NCBI GenBank assembly: GCA_050289625.1
Contig: JBNKGC010000029.1
Location: 1 to 45,391 of the forward strand
Length of the DNA: 45,391 bases
Origin: NIC37A-2 sp050289625
GTDB taxonomy: Bacteria > Myxococcota_A > Polyangia > Polyangiales > Polyangiaceae
Direction of reading: 5' to 3'
The translations under genes were made by a program, and so were the position numbers. The notes under the pieces are model-generated. The model had not been told where the DNA came from. It searched no databases and saw only the letters and a program-made list of their open reading frames with translations. Below, piece by piece: positions 25,251 through 33,324 of this stretch (positions within the stretch are counted from its first letter, which is position 1; every line of letters starts with the position of its first letter).

Positions 25251-25784
25251 TCACCGGGTCGGAGCGCCTTCCGGCGCGAGATAACCCACCTGACGCAGGG
25301 CCTCGAAAAGCACGATGGCCACCGAATTCGCCAAGTTGAGGGAGCGGACAGCTCCCAGGGTGGGTATTCCAACCACCTCACCCGCGCGCTCGTCGAGAAG
25401 CGACTCGGGGAGCCCGACGCTCTCCTTGCCGAACACCAGGAGATCACCTGGGCGGAAAGCGACGTCGAGGTAGCTGCGCGAGGCTTTCCCGCTGAGAAGC
25501 CAGGTGCGGGCGGTCCGAGGGGCGAAGCGCTCGACGTCGTCGAGGGTGGCATGGGTGTGGACGTCCACGAGGTGCCAGTAGTCGAGGCCGGCGCGCCGCA
25601 CGGCCTTTTCGTCGATGCTGAAGCCGAGCTTGCCCACGAGGTGCAGCGGCGAGCACGTGGCGGCGCATAGACGGGCAATGTTACCGGTGTTTGGAGGGAT
25701 TTCGGGCTCGACGAGCACGACGTGAAAGGGGTCCTTTCTCGGTACGGCTCGCAGCCTCCCCCGGGGGCGGACGGGTTCGGTCAC
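25251..25784 (-). CDS. trmL: tRNA (cytidine/uridine-34 2'-O)-methyltransferase, TrmL type
   Basis: A SPOUT-class methyltransferase of about 177 residues. It shows the TrmL pattern HVVLVEPEIPPNTGNIARL at the N-terminus, LVFGKESVGLPESLL, and the knot region VRSLNLANSVAIVLFEALRQ with the Asn that binds S-adenosylmethionine. The enzyme 2'-O-methylates the wobble base of certain leucine tRNAs. The family begins close to the HVVL segment, so I chose the GTG at 25784; an ATG at 25883 would add 33 residues without family character. A GAGGAG sequence precedes the GTG but only 3 nt away, so the start stays uncertain. It lies on the opposite strand between trpS and the barrel protein gene. Confidence 0.9.
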   Translation of the reverse strand: MTEPVRPRGRLRAVPRKDPFHVVLVEPEIPPNTGNIARLCAATCSPLHLVGKLGFSIDEKAVRRAGLDYWHLVDVHTHATLDDVERFAPRTARTWLLSGKASRSYLDVAFRPGDLLVFGKESVGLPESLLDERAGEVVGIPTLGAVRSLNLANSVAIVLFEALRQVGYLAPEGAPTR

Positions 25785-25952
25785 GGGCTCCTCATAGCAG
25801 GCGGCTCGGTGGTTGGGGGGGGCGCCGCGTTCTGGGCGGCTCGCCGAGGTCGCCTCCCGGATCGGTCGCTGCGGGCGGCTCATTGCTTCCGTGTCCTTGA
25901 CGCACTCGCGGGCTGGAAAGTAGCCTCGCCCGGCGGACAGGTTACCTTGTTG

Positions 25953-27101
25953 ATGACGTCGCGCTTGGTTGGACTCGCGCCGCGCCGGAACTCCGGCGTC
26001 GGACCTCGGGTGGTTTTTGCGGGAGCGCTGCTCGCCGCCTCACTCGGGACTGCGAGTGCGGCGGCCGAGCCGATGGACCCCGCACTGGAACGACTGGTGC
26101 TCGATCCCAGTTGTCGCACACCGAATGGGGAGTTCACCCCCATCACCAATGCCAGCGGGATGGTGAATGGTCGGGGCGGCGCGTGCAGTCCCGACGACGA
26201 CGCCTTCCTCAAGCTCGTCAACCAGTACGCCTTCGCGATCGCCCCAAGCGCCATGTACTCGGCGCGCACGACCGGCTTCGGCGGTTTGGATTTCGGCTTC
26301 GAGGCGCAGTTCACCCATGTCGACAGCGACTCCGACTATCTGAAGAGCGGCACGCAAGGCCCGAAAGATCCGTCGACTGGCAACGCCAGCGTGACCAACA
26401 ACGGACCCGACTCGCTCCTGCAGCTCTACTCGGTGAAGATCCGCAAGGGCTTCGGCTTCGGCTTCGAGGTGGCGACCCAATTCGGATTCATGCCGAACAC
26501 GAGCATTCTCACCGGCGGTGCGGACGCACGCCTGGCGTTGCTCGAGGGATTCCGCAGCGGTTTTCTCGGTATTCTACCGGACGTCGCCGTCGGCGGTGGC
26601 GTGCGCACGATCACGGGCACCAGTGAGTTTCAGCTCACCGTCGCCTCCATGGATGCGCAGCTCTCCAAGCCGATCACCATCGAGGACGCCTCGGTGCTGA
26701 CTCCGTGGGTCGGATACCAGTACCTGTGGATCTTTGGGGATTCGGGCGTCATCGACCTGACTCCCGCCACCGATGCACTCCAGTACTGCAACTACGTCGG
26801 CAACAATGTGCCCGGGGGGCCGGTCGATCCGAACCAGCCGGACCGCGACGGACAGCCCGTGTGCGACAATGGGTCCGAGGCGGACTTCAACAACAACGTC
26901 GTGTTCGACCCGGTGCGGCTGCAGCGTCAACGCTTCATCGTCGGTGCCAACTACCGCTACGAGATCGTGTCTGTCGGTGCACAGTTCATGATGGACTTCG
27001 TGCCGCCAGCCGATGCGCAGACCGACGACGACGACGCGGACGTGCTCGATGGCGAAGAGAAGCAGTGGGCGTTCGCCTTCGATCTGGTCGCGGTATTCTG
27101 A
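25953..27101 (+). CDS. Outer-membrane beta-barrel protein
   Basis: A 382-residue protein with a signal peptide ending near TASAAAEP. The mature part alternates hydrophobic and polar residues in short strands rich in Gly, Phe and Tyr (FGFGFEVATQFGF, WVGYQYLWIFG) and ends in Phe after DLVAVF, the C-terminal signature for barrel assembly. A Cys/Asp-rich loop (LQYCNY... VCDNG) is present, and the region after about 360 has a run of Asp. I do not recognise the family. It could be a porin or an adhesin-like barrel. The ATG at 25953 was picked because the signal peptide starts there; the frame is open much further upstream, overlapping the trmL-type gene on the other strand. It converges with the zinc-ribbon gene. 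Confidence 0.75.
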   Translation: MTSRLVGLAPRRNSGVGPRVVFAGALLAASLGTASAAAEPMDPALERLVLDPSCRTPNGEFTPITNASGMVNGRGGACSPDDDAFLKLVNQYAFAIAPSAMYSARTTGFGGLDFGFEAQFTHVDSDSDYLKSGTQGPKDPSTGNASVTNNGPDSLLQLYSVKIRKGFGFGFEVATQFGFMPNTSILTGGADARLALLEGFRSGFLGILPDVAVGGGVRTITGTSEFQLTVASMDAQLSKPITIEDASVLTPWVGYQYLWIFGDSGVIDLTPATDALQYCNYVGNNVPGGPVDPNQPDRDGQPVCDNGSEADFNNNVVFDPVRLQRQRFIVGANYRYEIVSVGAQFMMDFVPPADAQTDDDDADVLDGEEKQWAFAFDLVAVF

Positions 27102-27177
27102 GTTTTCCTTGGAGAGCGCAGTGAGGCACCGAGGGGGCGTCGCACCGCCGGTATCTTAACGGACCAGGACGCCCGCT

Positions 27178-27834
27178 TCAGTGGATGATCTGACCGCTGC
27201 TCGTTTCGGACGAGGTCCCTTCGACGGGAAGCCCGCTGAGATCGCCAGTTCGTCCGCCGAGGCGAAACGCCGCGAGCATCGCGGCCAAACTGACGAGACC
27301 GCTGCCGTAAAGCCCCCACTCGTAGGCGAGGCCAGAGCTGAAATACTGGTGCTCGACCGGAGGCCGGAGCAGCAAAAGCACGACCTCGCCGGCCGTCATG
27401 CAGGCGAAGGTCACTGCGATCACGCGCGCGCCGCGAAGCCCCGCCACGGTTCGTCGCGAAAGGAGCAGTGGCACGAGGATGAACCAGCCTACGGCGCCGC
27501 CCCAGAGCCAGCCAGCGTTGCCCGCCGCAAGATCGAAGCCGGAGAGCGCTACGTCGCTCGGACGCTCGAGTGACACCCACGGGGCGAAGAAGAGACCGAG
27601 TCCGAGCGCAGAAAGCAGGAGGAGCGCTCCGCGACCTCGCTGCCAGAACCAAGGACTCAGGGACCGGTGCTCGGGAGGGACGTACTCACCCCGTTCGATC
27701 TCCTCTGCGATCCCCTCGGCGGAAGGAGGAAGCCGCTCCATGGGGACGAGGGGGATGTCACACTCGGGGCAGATCGTTCGCTCGTGCTCGCCGTGCAGTT
27801 CGCGGCAGAACGGGCAAGCGAGGAGGCGCGCCAT
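27178..27834 (-). CDS. Zinc-ribbon membrane protein
   Basis: A 218-residue protein. The N-terminal 27 residues carry a zinc ribbon (CPFC at 7-10 and CPEC at 22-25), then a linker, then about four membrane helices (LLLLSALGLGLFFAPWV, AVGWFILVPLLL, VIAVTFACMTAGEVVLLLL, GSGLVSLAAMLAAF). No known catalytic motif is seen. Such zinc-ribbon/TM proteins are common and functionally unassigned. The ATG at 27834 places the ribbon directly at the start; the much longer open frame upstream runs antisense to rnc and is a shadow. It is divergent from rnc with 144 bp between the starts. Confidence 0.8.
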   Translation of the reverse strand: MARLLACPFCRELHGEHERTICPECDIPLVPMERLPPSAEGIAEEIERGEYVPPEHRSLSPWFWQRGRGALLLLSALGLGLFFAPWVSLERPSDVALSGFDLAAGNAGWLWGGAVGWFILVPLLLSRRTVAGLRGARVIAVTFACMTAGEVVLLLLRPPVEHQYFSSGLAYEWGLYGSGLVSLAAMLAAFRLGGRTGDLSGLPVEGTSSETSSGQIIH

Positions 27835-27978
27835 GGCCCCCCAGGGTAGCGCGTCCGCGAACGATTTCGACCGTCCTCGACAACGCCGCGCCGGCGCCGC
27901 TTCGGTTCGCGCGCCCCGACACGATCTCTGTGGCCGGGCAGGATGCAGGCGCGCGCGCCCTGGAGTAGCCTGTGCGCG

Positions 27979-28707
27979 ATGACGGAAGAGGCGAGTGGGT
28001 CGGTTGCTCAGCGGTTCGGGCTCAAATCGGACTCGCCCACTTTCCTTTTGGCCTTGACCCACCCGAGCTATGCCCACGAGCAGGGCGAGCCAGGCGACAA
28101 TCAGCGCCTCGAGTTTCTCGGCGATGCAATCCTGGATTTCTGCATCAGCGAGTTCCTCTTTCAGCGTTTCGCGGACGCGGACGAAGGCGTGCTGACCCGC
28201 ACGCGGGCTCAGCTGGTGAGCGCGAAGGCGCTGGCAGCCTTTGGGAGAAAAATCGGAGTGTCGGGGGCGCTGCGGCTCGGTCGGGGGGCGCGGTCGGACG
28301 GCCTTCAGGAATCGACCAACGTGGTAGCGGACGCGGTCGAGGCGTTGATTGCGGCTGCTTATCTCGATCACGGCCTCGAGCCGGCTCGGGCGATCTGCAT
28401 CGATGTGGCCGAGTTCGGACTTTCCCGCCAGGCGAGGGCCGGAGGGCGCGATCCGAAGAGCGAGTTGCAGGAACGGGTGCAGGCGAGGGGTCACCAACCA
28501 CCGAGCTACCGTGTGCTTTCCCGCGAGGGGCCCGCCCACGACACCCTGTTCGAGGTGGAAGTTCAGGTCGGAGCGCGTATCGTGGGGCGTGGGCGGGGTC
28601 GCTCGCGACGCGCGGCGGAACAAAGTGCCGCCACGGAGGCCCTCCAAGCTCGCGCCTACGAACTGGATCCCGCCGGAAGCGGGTCCGAGGAGGACGCACG
28701 AAAATGA
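27979..28707 (+). CDS. rnc: Ribonuclease III
   Basis: A 242-residue double-stranded-RNA endonuclease. The signature NQRLEFLGDAIL (41-52) carries catalytic Glu44 and Asp48; the second acidic pair is Asp118 and Glu121 in VVADAVEALIAAAYLD. The C-terminal double-stranded RNA-binding domain (about 158-228) includes the KSELQERVQ start and the basic end GRSRRAAEQSAATEAL. RNase III matures rRNA precursors and trims structured mRNAs. The ATG at 27979 leaves the family N-terminus intact. The stop overlaps the start of the next gene by 4 bp. In many bacteria rnc neighbours era and recO; here it does not, which suggests local rearrangement. Confidence 0.96.
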   Translation: MTEEASGSVAQRFGLKSDSPTFLLALTHPSYAHEQGEPGDNQRLEFLGDAILDFCISEFLFQRFADADEGVLTRTRAQLVSAKALAAFGRKIGVSGALRLGRGARSDGLQESTNVVADAVEALIAAAYLDHGLEPARAICIDVAEFGLSRQARAGGRDPKSELQERVQARGHQPPSYRVLSREGPAHDTLFEVEVQVGARIVGRGRGRSRRAAEQSAATEALQARAYELDPAGSGSEEDARK

Positions 28708-29114
28708 ACGCAAGGCGTCGCGGGGTCATGGCCCTCGTCGTGGTGGGCTGCCTGGGGATCGCGGCGCCCGCTTGGGGAGGGACGTACCTGAATCGAGCGG
28801 GGCTTCTGGTCGGGGAGGCCGCGCGGGAAGCGGAGGTGCTTCGCAAGCGCCTGCACGACAAGGAGCTGGCGCGTGTGGTGCACAAGCTCGCCGAGGCGCG
28901 GGTCGAGGCGGCCTCGACCATGCACGTTCCCAAAGAGGTTGCTGTTGCCCATCCGCACCTGCTCTTGGTGCTCGAGAACTACGAGCGGGCCGCCGACGCG
29001 GCGGTAGACGGGCGGGGGGAGCGGTTTTTGGTGCACCTAGCTCGCGCGCGGGAGGAGGAAAGCACCTTGCGCGGCGTCCTCAAACAGCTGGGTTGGAAGC
29101 TGCCGGAGCTCTGA
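28704..29114 (+). CDS. Small exported helical protein downstream of rnc
   Basis: A 136-residue protein with a clean signal peptide (VMALVVVGCLGIAAPAWGG) and a mature part that is almost all helix (AAREAEVLRKRLHDKELARVV..., VLENYERAADAAVDGR). It overlaps rnc by 4 bp, with a GGAGG ribosome binding site 10 nt before the ATG, so it is translationally coupled to rnc. I do not recognise the family. It is probably periplasmic, perhaps a helical bundle of four helices. It ends 19 bp from the stop of the convergent isomerase gene. Confidence 0.75.
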   Translation: MNARRRGVMALVVVGCLGIAAPAWGGTYLNRAGLLVGEAAREAEVLRKRLHDKELARVVHKLAEARVEAASTMHVPKEVAVAHPHLLLVLENYERAADAAVDGRGERFLVHLARAREEESTLRGVLKQLGWKLPEL

Positions 29115-29133
29115 CGAGGCGAGGTATTCGGTT

Positions 29134-30120
29134 TCAGTCTCCGGGCGACGGAAAGGCGGGGACGTTCACTCGCTTGAGCAGGTCGTCGCGCCTCTTCGAG
29201 ACGTGGTCCTCGGTCAGTTTTGCGACCAGGGCGTCGATCTTCTTGCGACGAGCCCGTTCGAGCAGAAGCGCCTCGATGGTGGGGCGGGCTTGCTCGACCG
29301 CGATTTCGCTTTCGGCAAGCGAGCCACGCCTCCACACGGCGGCGAAGCGGGTTCCCTCGCGAACGGGCTCGTCCACGAGTTGACCGTCCGCGACGTCCTC
29401 GGCCGCAGCGAAGAGCGCCTTGTCGACGCGGAGCTGTGGGACGTCCGTCGAGCCGTCCGCGTGGACGAAGCCGAGGTCACCACCGCGCTGGCGGGTTGCC
29501 TTGTCGACCGACCACTTGCGGGACATCTCCCTCCAGGCCGTCGGACCTTCCTTGCGAGCGCGGTCGATGATTTCTGCGGCACGCGCCTCGGAGGCCACGA
29601 GGATGCGCCACAGGCGAATGCGAAAGGGCCGGACGAAGTCGCTTTCGTGGGCTTGGTAGAAGCGCTCGATGGCTTCGTCGGTGGGGGGTGAAAGCTCCGC
29701 AGCTTCGCGCTCGACCAGGGCGCGATACAGGATGTCCCGCTCTCGCGCGTAAAACCCGGGAGTTTGGGCCAAGTCGCGCCGTTCGGCCTCCTGCTCGTAG
29801 AGGAGCTCCGGCACGATGCGCTCTCTCACCCAGGCGAGGCGTTCGTCCGCCACGGCGCGACCTTTTCCTGCGAGTTCGCCCGAGGAAAAGCTGCTCCAAC
29901 GTGAAGCGAGTGCGGTGGCATCGAGACTCCGTTTGCCCACGCGGACCGGCACGCTCGCCCGGGGTGCAGCGTTGGGGCGGGCGCTTTCGGCGGGTCGGGC
30001 AGTCGCCTGAGGCTCTGCCCGAGGCGTGGCTGACGTGGCGAAGGCCCAGGTAGCCACGGCCACCGCCGCGGCTCCAGCGCGCTCGATCCGGCGCGTTTCG
30101 CGGTGTGACCGGCCACTCAT
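29134..30120 (-). CDS. Parvulin-type peptidyl-prolyl isomerase
   Basis: A 328-residue protein with an N-terminal hydrophobic segment (AGAAAVAVATWAFATSAT) acting as a signal peptide or anchor, a helical SurA-like N-domain, then a parvulin domain (about 165-275) with FRIRLWRILV, the WSVDKATRQRGGDLGFV signature and LFAAAEDVADGQLVDEPV, and a C-terminal helical tail. Proteins of this kind isomerise prolyl bonds or chaperone outer-membrane proteins in the periplasm. It lies 31 bp downstream of the DNA methyltransferase on the same strand and may be cotranscribed, although a functional link is not evident. An Arg/Pro-rich linker separates the anchor from the domains. Confidence 0.85.
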   Translation of the reverse strand: MSGRSHRETRRIERAGAAAVAVATWAFATSATPRAEPQATARPAESARPNAAPRASVPVRVGKRSLDATALASRWSSFSSGELAGKGRAVADERLAWVRERIVPELLYEQEAERRDLAQTPGFYARERDILYRALVEREAAELSPPTDEAIERFYQAHESDFVRPFRIRLWRILVASEARAAEIIDRARKEGPTAWREMSRKWSVDKATRQRGGDLGFVHADGSTDVPQLRVDKALFAAAEDVADGQLVDEPVREGTRFAAVWRRGSLAESEIAVEQARPTIEALLLERARRKKIDALVAKLTEDHVSKRRDDLLKRVNVPAFPSPGD

Positions 30121-30151
30121 GCGGGTGTGTTACGCGAGCGTGCGCGAGGCT

Positions 30152-31204
30152 TCAAGCCGCGTTGCCGGCCGCGCGGGCTGTGTCCTCGACGGGAGGCCGC
30201 ACGGCGCGGGGGCCTCTGGCGGCCGTCTCGACGACGTCGCGGCTGAAGGACACGCCAACTGTGTGAAGGCGCTCCGAGGTGACGCGGTGCGCCTCGGCGC
30301 CCACATCGAGGCCGATGGCACGGCGCCCGGCCTTCGCGGCCACGGCGAGCGTCGTCCCACTTCCCATGTAGGGATCGACGACGAGGTCTCCCGGGTCGGT
30401 CAGGGATGTGATCAGGCGGTCGAGAAGCGCCTGTGGCTTTTGGGTGGGGTAGCCGGTGCGTTCCTTGGCGACGGGGGCGACGATGCTGAGTTCCCAAACG
30501 TCACCGAGCGGAGTTCCCCGGGAGGCTTCTTCGGTTCGGCTGCTCCGGAGGCGTCGACCGCTCTTGTCGGTCACGGCGCGTTGCTTGCGATCGCCCCAAG
30601 TGGCCTGGGTCGAAGCCGCGAGGGGTTCGTAGAGTTGATTGAAGCGCGGTGGCACGTTCCGATCACGGACGTACCGCAAGAGCACGTCGTGAACGCGCTG
30701 GAAGTTCTTCGTCTTGGCCGGCCAGCGTCGATAGCGCCAGATGATCTCACTGGCGAAGCAGTCGATGCCGAAGATCTCGTCGCAGAGCACGCGTGCGTAG
30801 TGACTCGTTTTTGGATCGACGTGGAGCACCAGACTGCCGTGTGGGGCGAGGAGCTTTCGGGCCGCCGCGATGCGCGGGGCAAGCGCCGCGAGGTATTCGT
30901 CGAGGCTGGTCCAGCGATCGTCGAAGGCGAGTGACTCGCTTCGATCGATGCGGCCGGTTCGAGCGTTCTTCGTCCGGGTGACCTGATGGTGCTGCCGCCC
31001 GGTGAAGAACGGTGGATCGAGATAGACCAGGGTGGCGGTGGGACCGATGTCTCCCGCGAGCGCCGTCATCCCGAGCAGGTTGTCTCCCTCGATCAAACGG
31101 CAGGGAGCGTCGGAGACCGGCCGGGCAGCGAGGTGACCTTGGGGAAGAAGCCATGTTTCAGGGCGACCCGACCAACCAAGCCGGGGCAACGAGCCAAGAG
31201 TCAT
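30152..31204 (-). CDS. Orphan beta-class DNA methyltransferase
   Basis: A 350-residue DNA N6-adenine/N4-cytosine methyltransferase. The catalytic motif DPPF is at 63-66, the target-recognition region lies between about 90 and 240, and the AdoMet-binding motif DPYMGSGTT is at 277-285, preceded by the GYPTQKP motif. The order catalytic motif, recognition region, AdoMet motif defines the beta class, the class of CcrM. No restriction endonuclease is adjacent, so it is probably an orphan regulator of gene expression or replication, not half of a defence system; that is inference. The start at 31204 has a strong -10 (TACAAT) 7 nt before it and no ribosome binding site, so its mRNA is probably leaderless. 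Confidence 0.92.
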   Translation of the reverse strand: MTLGSLPRLGWSGRPETWLLPQGHLAARPVSDAPCRLIEGDNLLGMTALAGDIGPTATLVYLDPPFFTGRQHHQVTRTKNARTGRIDRSESLAFDDRWTSLDEYLAALAPRIAAARKLLAPHGSLVLHVDPKTSHYARVLCDEIFGIDCFASEIIWRYRRWPAKTKNFQRVHDVLLRYVRDRNVPPRFNQLYEPLAASTQATWGDRKQRAVTDKSGRRLRSSRTEEASRGTPLGDVWELSIVAPVAKERTGYPTQKPQALLDRLITSLTDPGDLVVDPYMGSGTTLAVAAKAGRRAIGLDVGAEAHRVTSERLHTVGVSFSRDVVETAARGPRAVRPPVEDTARAAGNAA

Positions 31205-31210
31205 GGCGGA

Positions 31211-31241
31211 ATTGTAGGGGGATGTAGGATACAGTGGGCAA
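31211..31241 (-). promoter_or_regulatory. Candidate promoter giving a leaderless methyltransferase mRNA
   Basis: Minus-strand TTGCCC (31236-31241), a 19-bp spacer and TACAAT (31211-31216, five of six consensus bases). Six bases separate the -10 from the ATG at 31204, so the transcript would begin at the start codon itself. The same -35 hexamer occurs at the exporter operon. Confidence 0.5.
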
Positions 31242-31325
31242 GTTCGCGGAGGAGGACCCAGGGGGCGCGGTGAGACCTCGAGAACCTCTCGTGCGCCAGG
31301 GGAGTCGGCCTTGTAGTCTGCCGCC

Positions 31326-31814
31326 GTGACGAGCCATCCGCTGTTCCGAGTCCGGGTGTGGGGCGTCCTGGTCGCCGCGATGTGCGTCTCCGGTTGCCAC
31401 GAGGAGACGGAGGAGCCGCGGCCAGAGAACACGCCTGGGGGCGTGGTCGAGAAGTTCGTCGTCGGAATGCAGCGCGTTCACGGGGATCAGGAGCGTGGTG
31501 CTCAGATGGTGGAGCTCTTGTGGAAGCCAGCACGCCAGAATCTGGCGGAGCGCGCCAAGCGGGCTACCGCTGCGTTCGGTCGCGTGGTCGGGCCGAGCGA
31601 GATGTTGGCACCGTCAGCGTTCTCCCTGAGCTTCGTTCCGCGGCACTATCAGGTTCGAATCGATGGCAACTGGGCTGAGGTCAAGATGACGGGAGACGAC
31701 CCGCGGCGCGAGATCGCCCGGGCCCGGTGCGTGCGGGAAAACGACGAATGGCGATTGGCTCTCGACCTGAGTCCTTTGCCACCCATCCGCAAACGAATCG
31801 ACGAAGAACGTTGA
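31326..31814 (+). CDS. Small lipoprotein, function unknown
   Basis: A 162-residue protein from a GTG at 31326, with a signal and lipobox (VSGC, acylated Cys24) and a mature part of mixed helix and strand (VVEKFVVGMQRVHGD, YQVRIDGNWAEVKMTGDDP). The C-terminal part has the look of a small alpha-plus-beta fold, as in DUF4878-type or NTF2-like lipoproteins, with only fair similarity. It starts 121 bp from the divergent methyltransferase. It converges with cdnL across a terminator. Confidence 0.75.
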   Translation: MTSHPLFRVRVWGVLVAAMCVSGCHEETEEPRPENTPGGVVEKFVVGMQRVHGDQERGAQMVELLWKPARQNLAERAKRATAAFGRVVGPSEMLAPSAFSLSFVPRHYQVRIDGNWAEVKMTGDDPRREIARARCVRENDEWRLALDLSPLPPIRKRIDEER

Positions 31815-31815
31815 G

Positions 31816-31843
31816 TCCGCGGGGCTCGACGAAAGCCCGCGGA
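31816..31843. repeat. 8-bp inverted repeat after the lipoprotein gene
   Basis: TCCGCGGG and CCCGCGGA pair across 12 nt just after the plus-strand stop at 31814. No U-run follows on the plus strand. It may stabilise the 3' end of the lipoprotein mRNA. Confidence 0.35.
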
Positions 31844-31849
31844 AGACCA

Positions 31850-31887
31850 CAAAAAGAAAGCGACCACACCGGCATGGCGTGGTCGCT
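31850..31887 (-). terminator. Intrinsic terminator of cdnL
   Basis: A 9-bp perfect stem (31859-31867 with 31879-31887) with an 11-nt loop. Read on the minus strand it is followed directly by TTCTTTTT, the classical arrangement. It lies 55 bp past the cdnL stop. On the plus strand the trailing sequence is CTCTCTCGTT, weaker, so it mainly serves cdnL. Confidence 0.75.
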
Positions 31888-31941
31888 CTCTCGTTGGGGG
31901 ACCGCTCTCCTCGAGGTAGTTCGAGGGGCGGGGACGAAGGC

Positions 31942-32448
31942 TCAATTCGAGAAGAAAATCGCCTCGATCTCGTCCTTCACGACCTCTTCGGTCTGCTCGC
32001 GAGCGATGGCGATCTCCTTGACGATCAGGGAGCGAGCCGTGTCGAGCATGCGACGCTCTCCGAACGAGAGCTGCTTGTTGGCCTTCAATCGATACAGATC
32101 ACGCAGGACCTCGGCGACGTCGTAGATCGACCCGGTCTTGATCTTGTCCATGAAGCCGCGGTACCGGCGGTTCCAGGTCTGCGTGTCGAAGCCGATCGTG
32201 CGCTCTTTGAGAATGTCGAAGATCTCGAGGATCTCCTGCTCGCTGATCACCTGTCGCAGGCCGACCGCGTCTGCGTTCGATACTGGAACCATGATCTTTC
32301 GGTCGGTGTCCAGGATGCGCAGCACATAGAACTTCTGTCGATTCCCTGCGATGTCCTTCTCGTCGATGCTCACGACTTCAGCGACGCCTTGCGCGGGGTA
32401 GACAGCCTTGTCGCCGACTTTGAATTCAACTTCCTGGCTTGCCTGCAT
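31942..32448 (-). CDS. cdnL: CdnL/CarD-type RNA polymerase-binding factor
   Basis: A 168-residue protein of the CarD N-terminal-like family, the usual length for CdnL (about 164). The N-terminal RNA-polymerase-interacting domain (VGDKAVYPAQGVAEVVSIDEKDIAGNR..., YVLRILDT) is followed by the helical DNA-contacting C-terminal half (NRRYRGFMDKI, LRDLYRLKANKQLSFGERRMLDTARSLIVKEIA). CdnL binds the beta subunit and stabilises open promoter complexes, especially at rRNA promoters; it is essential in Myxococcus. There is no HMGA-like tail, so this is CdnL rather than CarD proper. The ATG at 32448 has an AAGGAG site 9 nt upstream. A strong promoter lies 377 bp upstream, leaving a long leader. Confidence 0.95.
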   Translation of the reverse strand: MQASQEVEFKVGDKAVYPAQGVAEVVSIDEKDIAGNRQKFYVLRILDTDRKIMVPVSNADAVGLRQVISEQEILEIFDILKERTIGFDTQTWNRRYRGFMDKIKTGSIYDVAEVLRDLYRLKANKQLSFGERRMLDTARSLIVKEIAIAREQTEEVVKDEIEAIFFSN

Positions 32449-32824
32449 GATGTCTCCTTGTTGACGGCACGGCGCCTTTCGCACCGGGGGGTAGCCGTAC
32501 TGAACTCTCTTCGAAGCTCACCCTCGCCCGCCGGCGAACCGAAGGGATACTTCCGCTCGCCACTTCGGGGTGACCCGGACTGAGCTGAGCGAAAAAGGTG
32601 AGGGGGGCTCGAACATTTCGTGTAAAAACCGGGTCCGCCGCCTGTCTGGGTTGAGGTTTGCGCCTCTTGCCAACTCGCGGCGATCGACCCGTGGTGCGCC
32701 GGACGCGGTTTTCGTTCGTCGCGCTGCGGCGTCGGTTCGACCGACGGCCCCGGAATTTGGGGGGTCCGGGGAGGGAGCGGGTGACGGAGCTGCCAAAAAA
32801 AAGACAGGAGCCGCCAGGCGCGAA

Positions 32825-32853
32825 ACTGTAGTCAGAAGTCGCCGATGTGTCAA
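32825..32853 (-). promoter_or_regulatory. Sigma-70-type promoter of cdnL
   Basis: Perfect -35 TTGACA (32848-32853), a 17-bp spacer and -10 TACAGT (32825-32830). Transcription should start near 32818, which leaves about 370 nt before the cdnL start codon. It shares GTTGACACATC with the promoter of the H1-like gene. Confidence 0.65.
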
Positions 32854-32905
32854 CTTATTGTGGCATGAGCTGGACCGGCTGTCCCGCGACGAGACCGACG
32901 TACCT

Positions 32906-32929
32906 CGTTCACTCACTCGTTCACTCACT
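32906..32929. repeat. 12-bp direct tandem repeat
   Basis: CGTTCACTCACT occurs twice in tandem, perfectly, upstream of the cdnL promoter (52 bp before the -35). The position and lack of coding sequence would suit a regulator binding site, but a simple slippage product is equally possible. Confidence 0.6.
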
Positions 32930-33324
32930 AAATGTTTGAAGATTGAGGGTGAGCATTTGTCCGCAGAGCGGAAGTGGGTCGCGTGAGTCGAGGGAACCAA
33001 GAATGGGGGAGCAGAATTGTCGGGAACTCTCTGTCGGCTGCGATTTCGGGGTGTCGTTGACGGGAGCGCAGGCGAATCGACGACTGGATGGCGTTTCGGA
33101 AGCGGCGTCGCGGGCGGGCGACGGCAATGAAAAGCTCAACCCTCGAGAGGCGGCTTCCATTCCCGGGGGGCAGGTGGCTTGCCTGAGCCAATCGTTTTTG
33201 TGGGGTGCGTAACGGCGCGCGGCAAGGGATCTGAAGGAAAATAGTTTCCCTCATGATGGTGCGGCGAATGACCCGGGGGGGGGGTACGGGTCGCCTCGGA
33301 GCGCTCTTGGCTGGAGCGCAGGTT

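Larger units (their letters stand above)
32449..33324. other. 876-bp region without a gene, upstream of cdnL
   Basis: No convincing gene is seen here; the open frames at 32570-32986 and 32943-33212 have no family features. It holds the cdnL promoter (32825-32853), two hairpins in the cdnL leader (6-bp stem at 32731-32745; 7-bp stem CCCCGGA/TCCGGGG at 32748-32771), a run of eight A at 32795-32802 (U8 in the cdnL leader just after the start point), a 12-bp tandem repeat at 32906-32929, and a small inverted repeat after ppx at 33301-33319. Confidence 0.6.

Noticed and set aside
30152..31204. Methyltransferase as part of a restriction-modification defence system
   Set aside because: Neighbours are an isomerase and a small lipoprotein with no nuclease or specificity subunit, so a complete system is not supported.
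32570..32986. 138-codon open frame in the cdnL upstream region
   Set aside because: Arg/Ser-rich composition, no family features and it overlaps the cdnL promoter on the other strand; probably chance in GC-rich DNA.
32943..33212. 89-codon open frame upstream of ppx
   Set aside because: No similarity to any family seen, mixed composition and no ribosome binding site.
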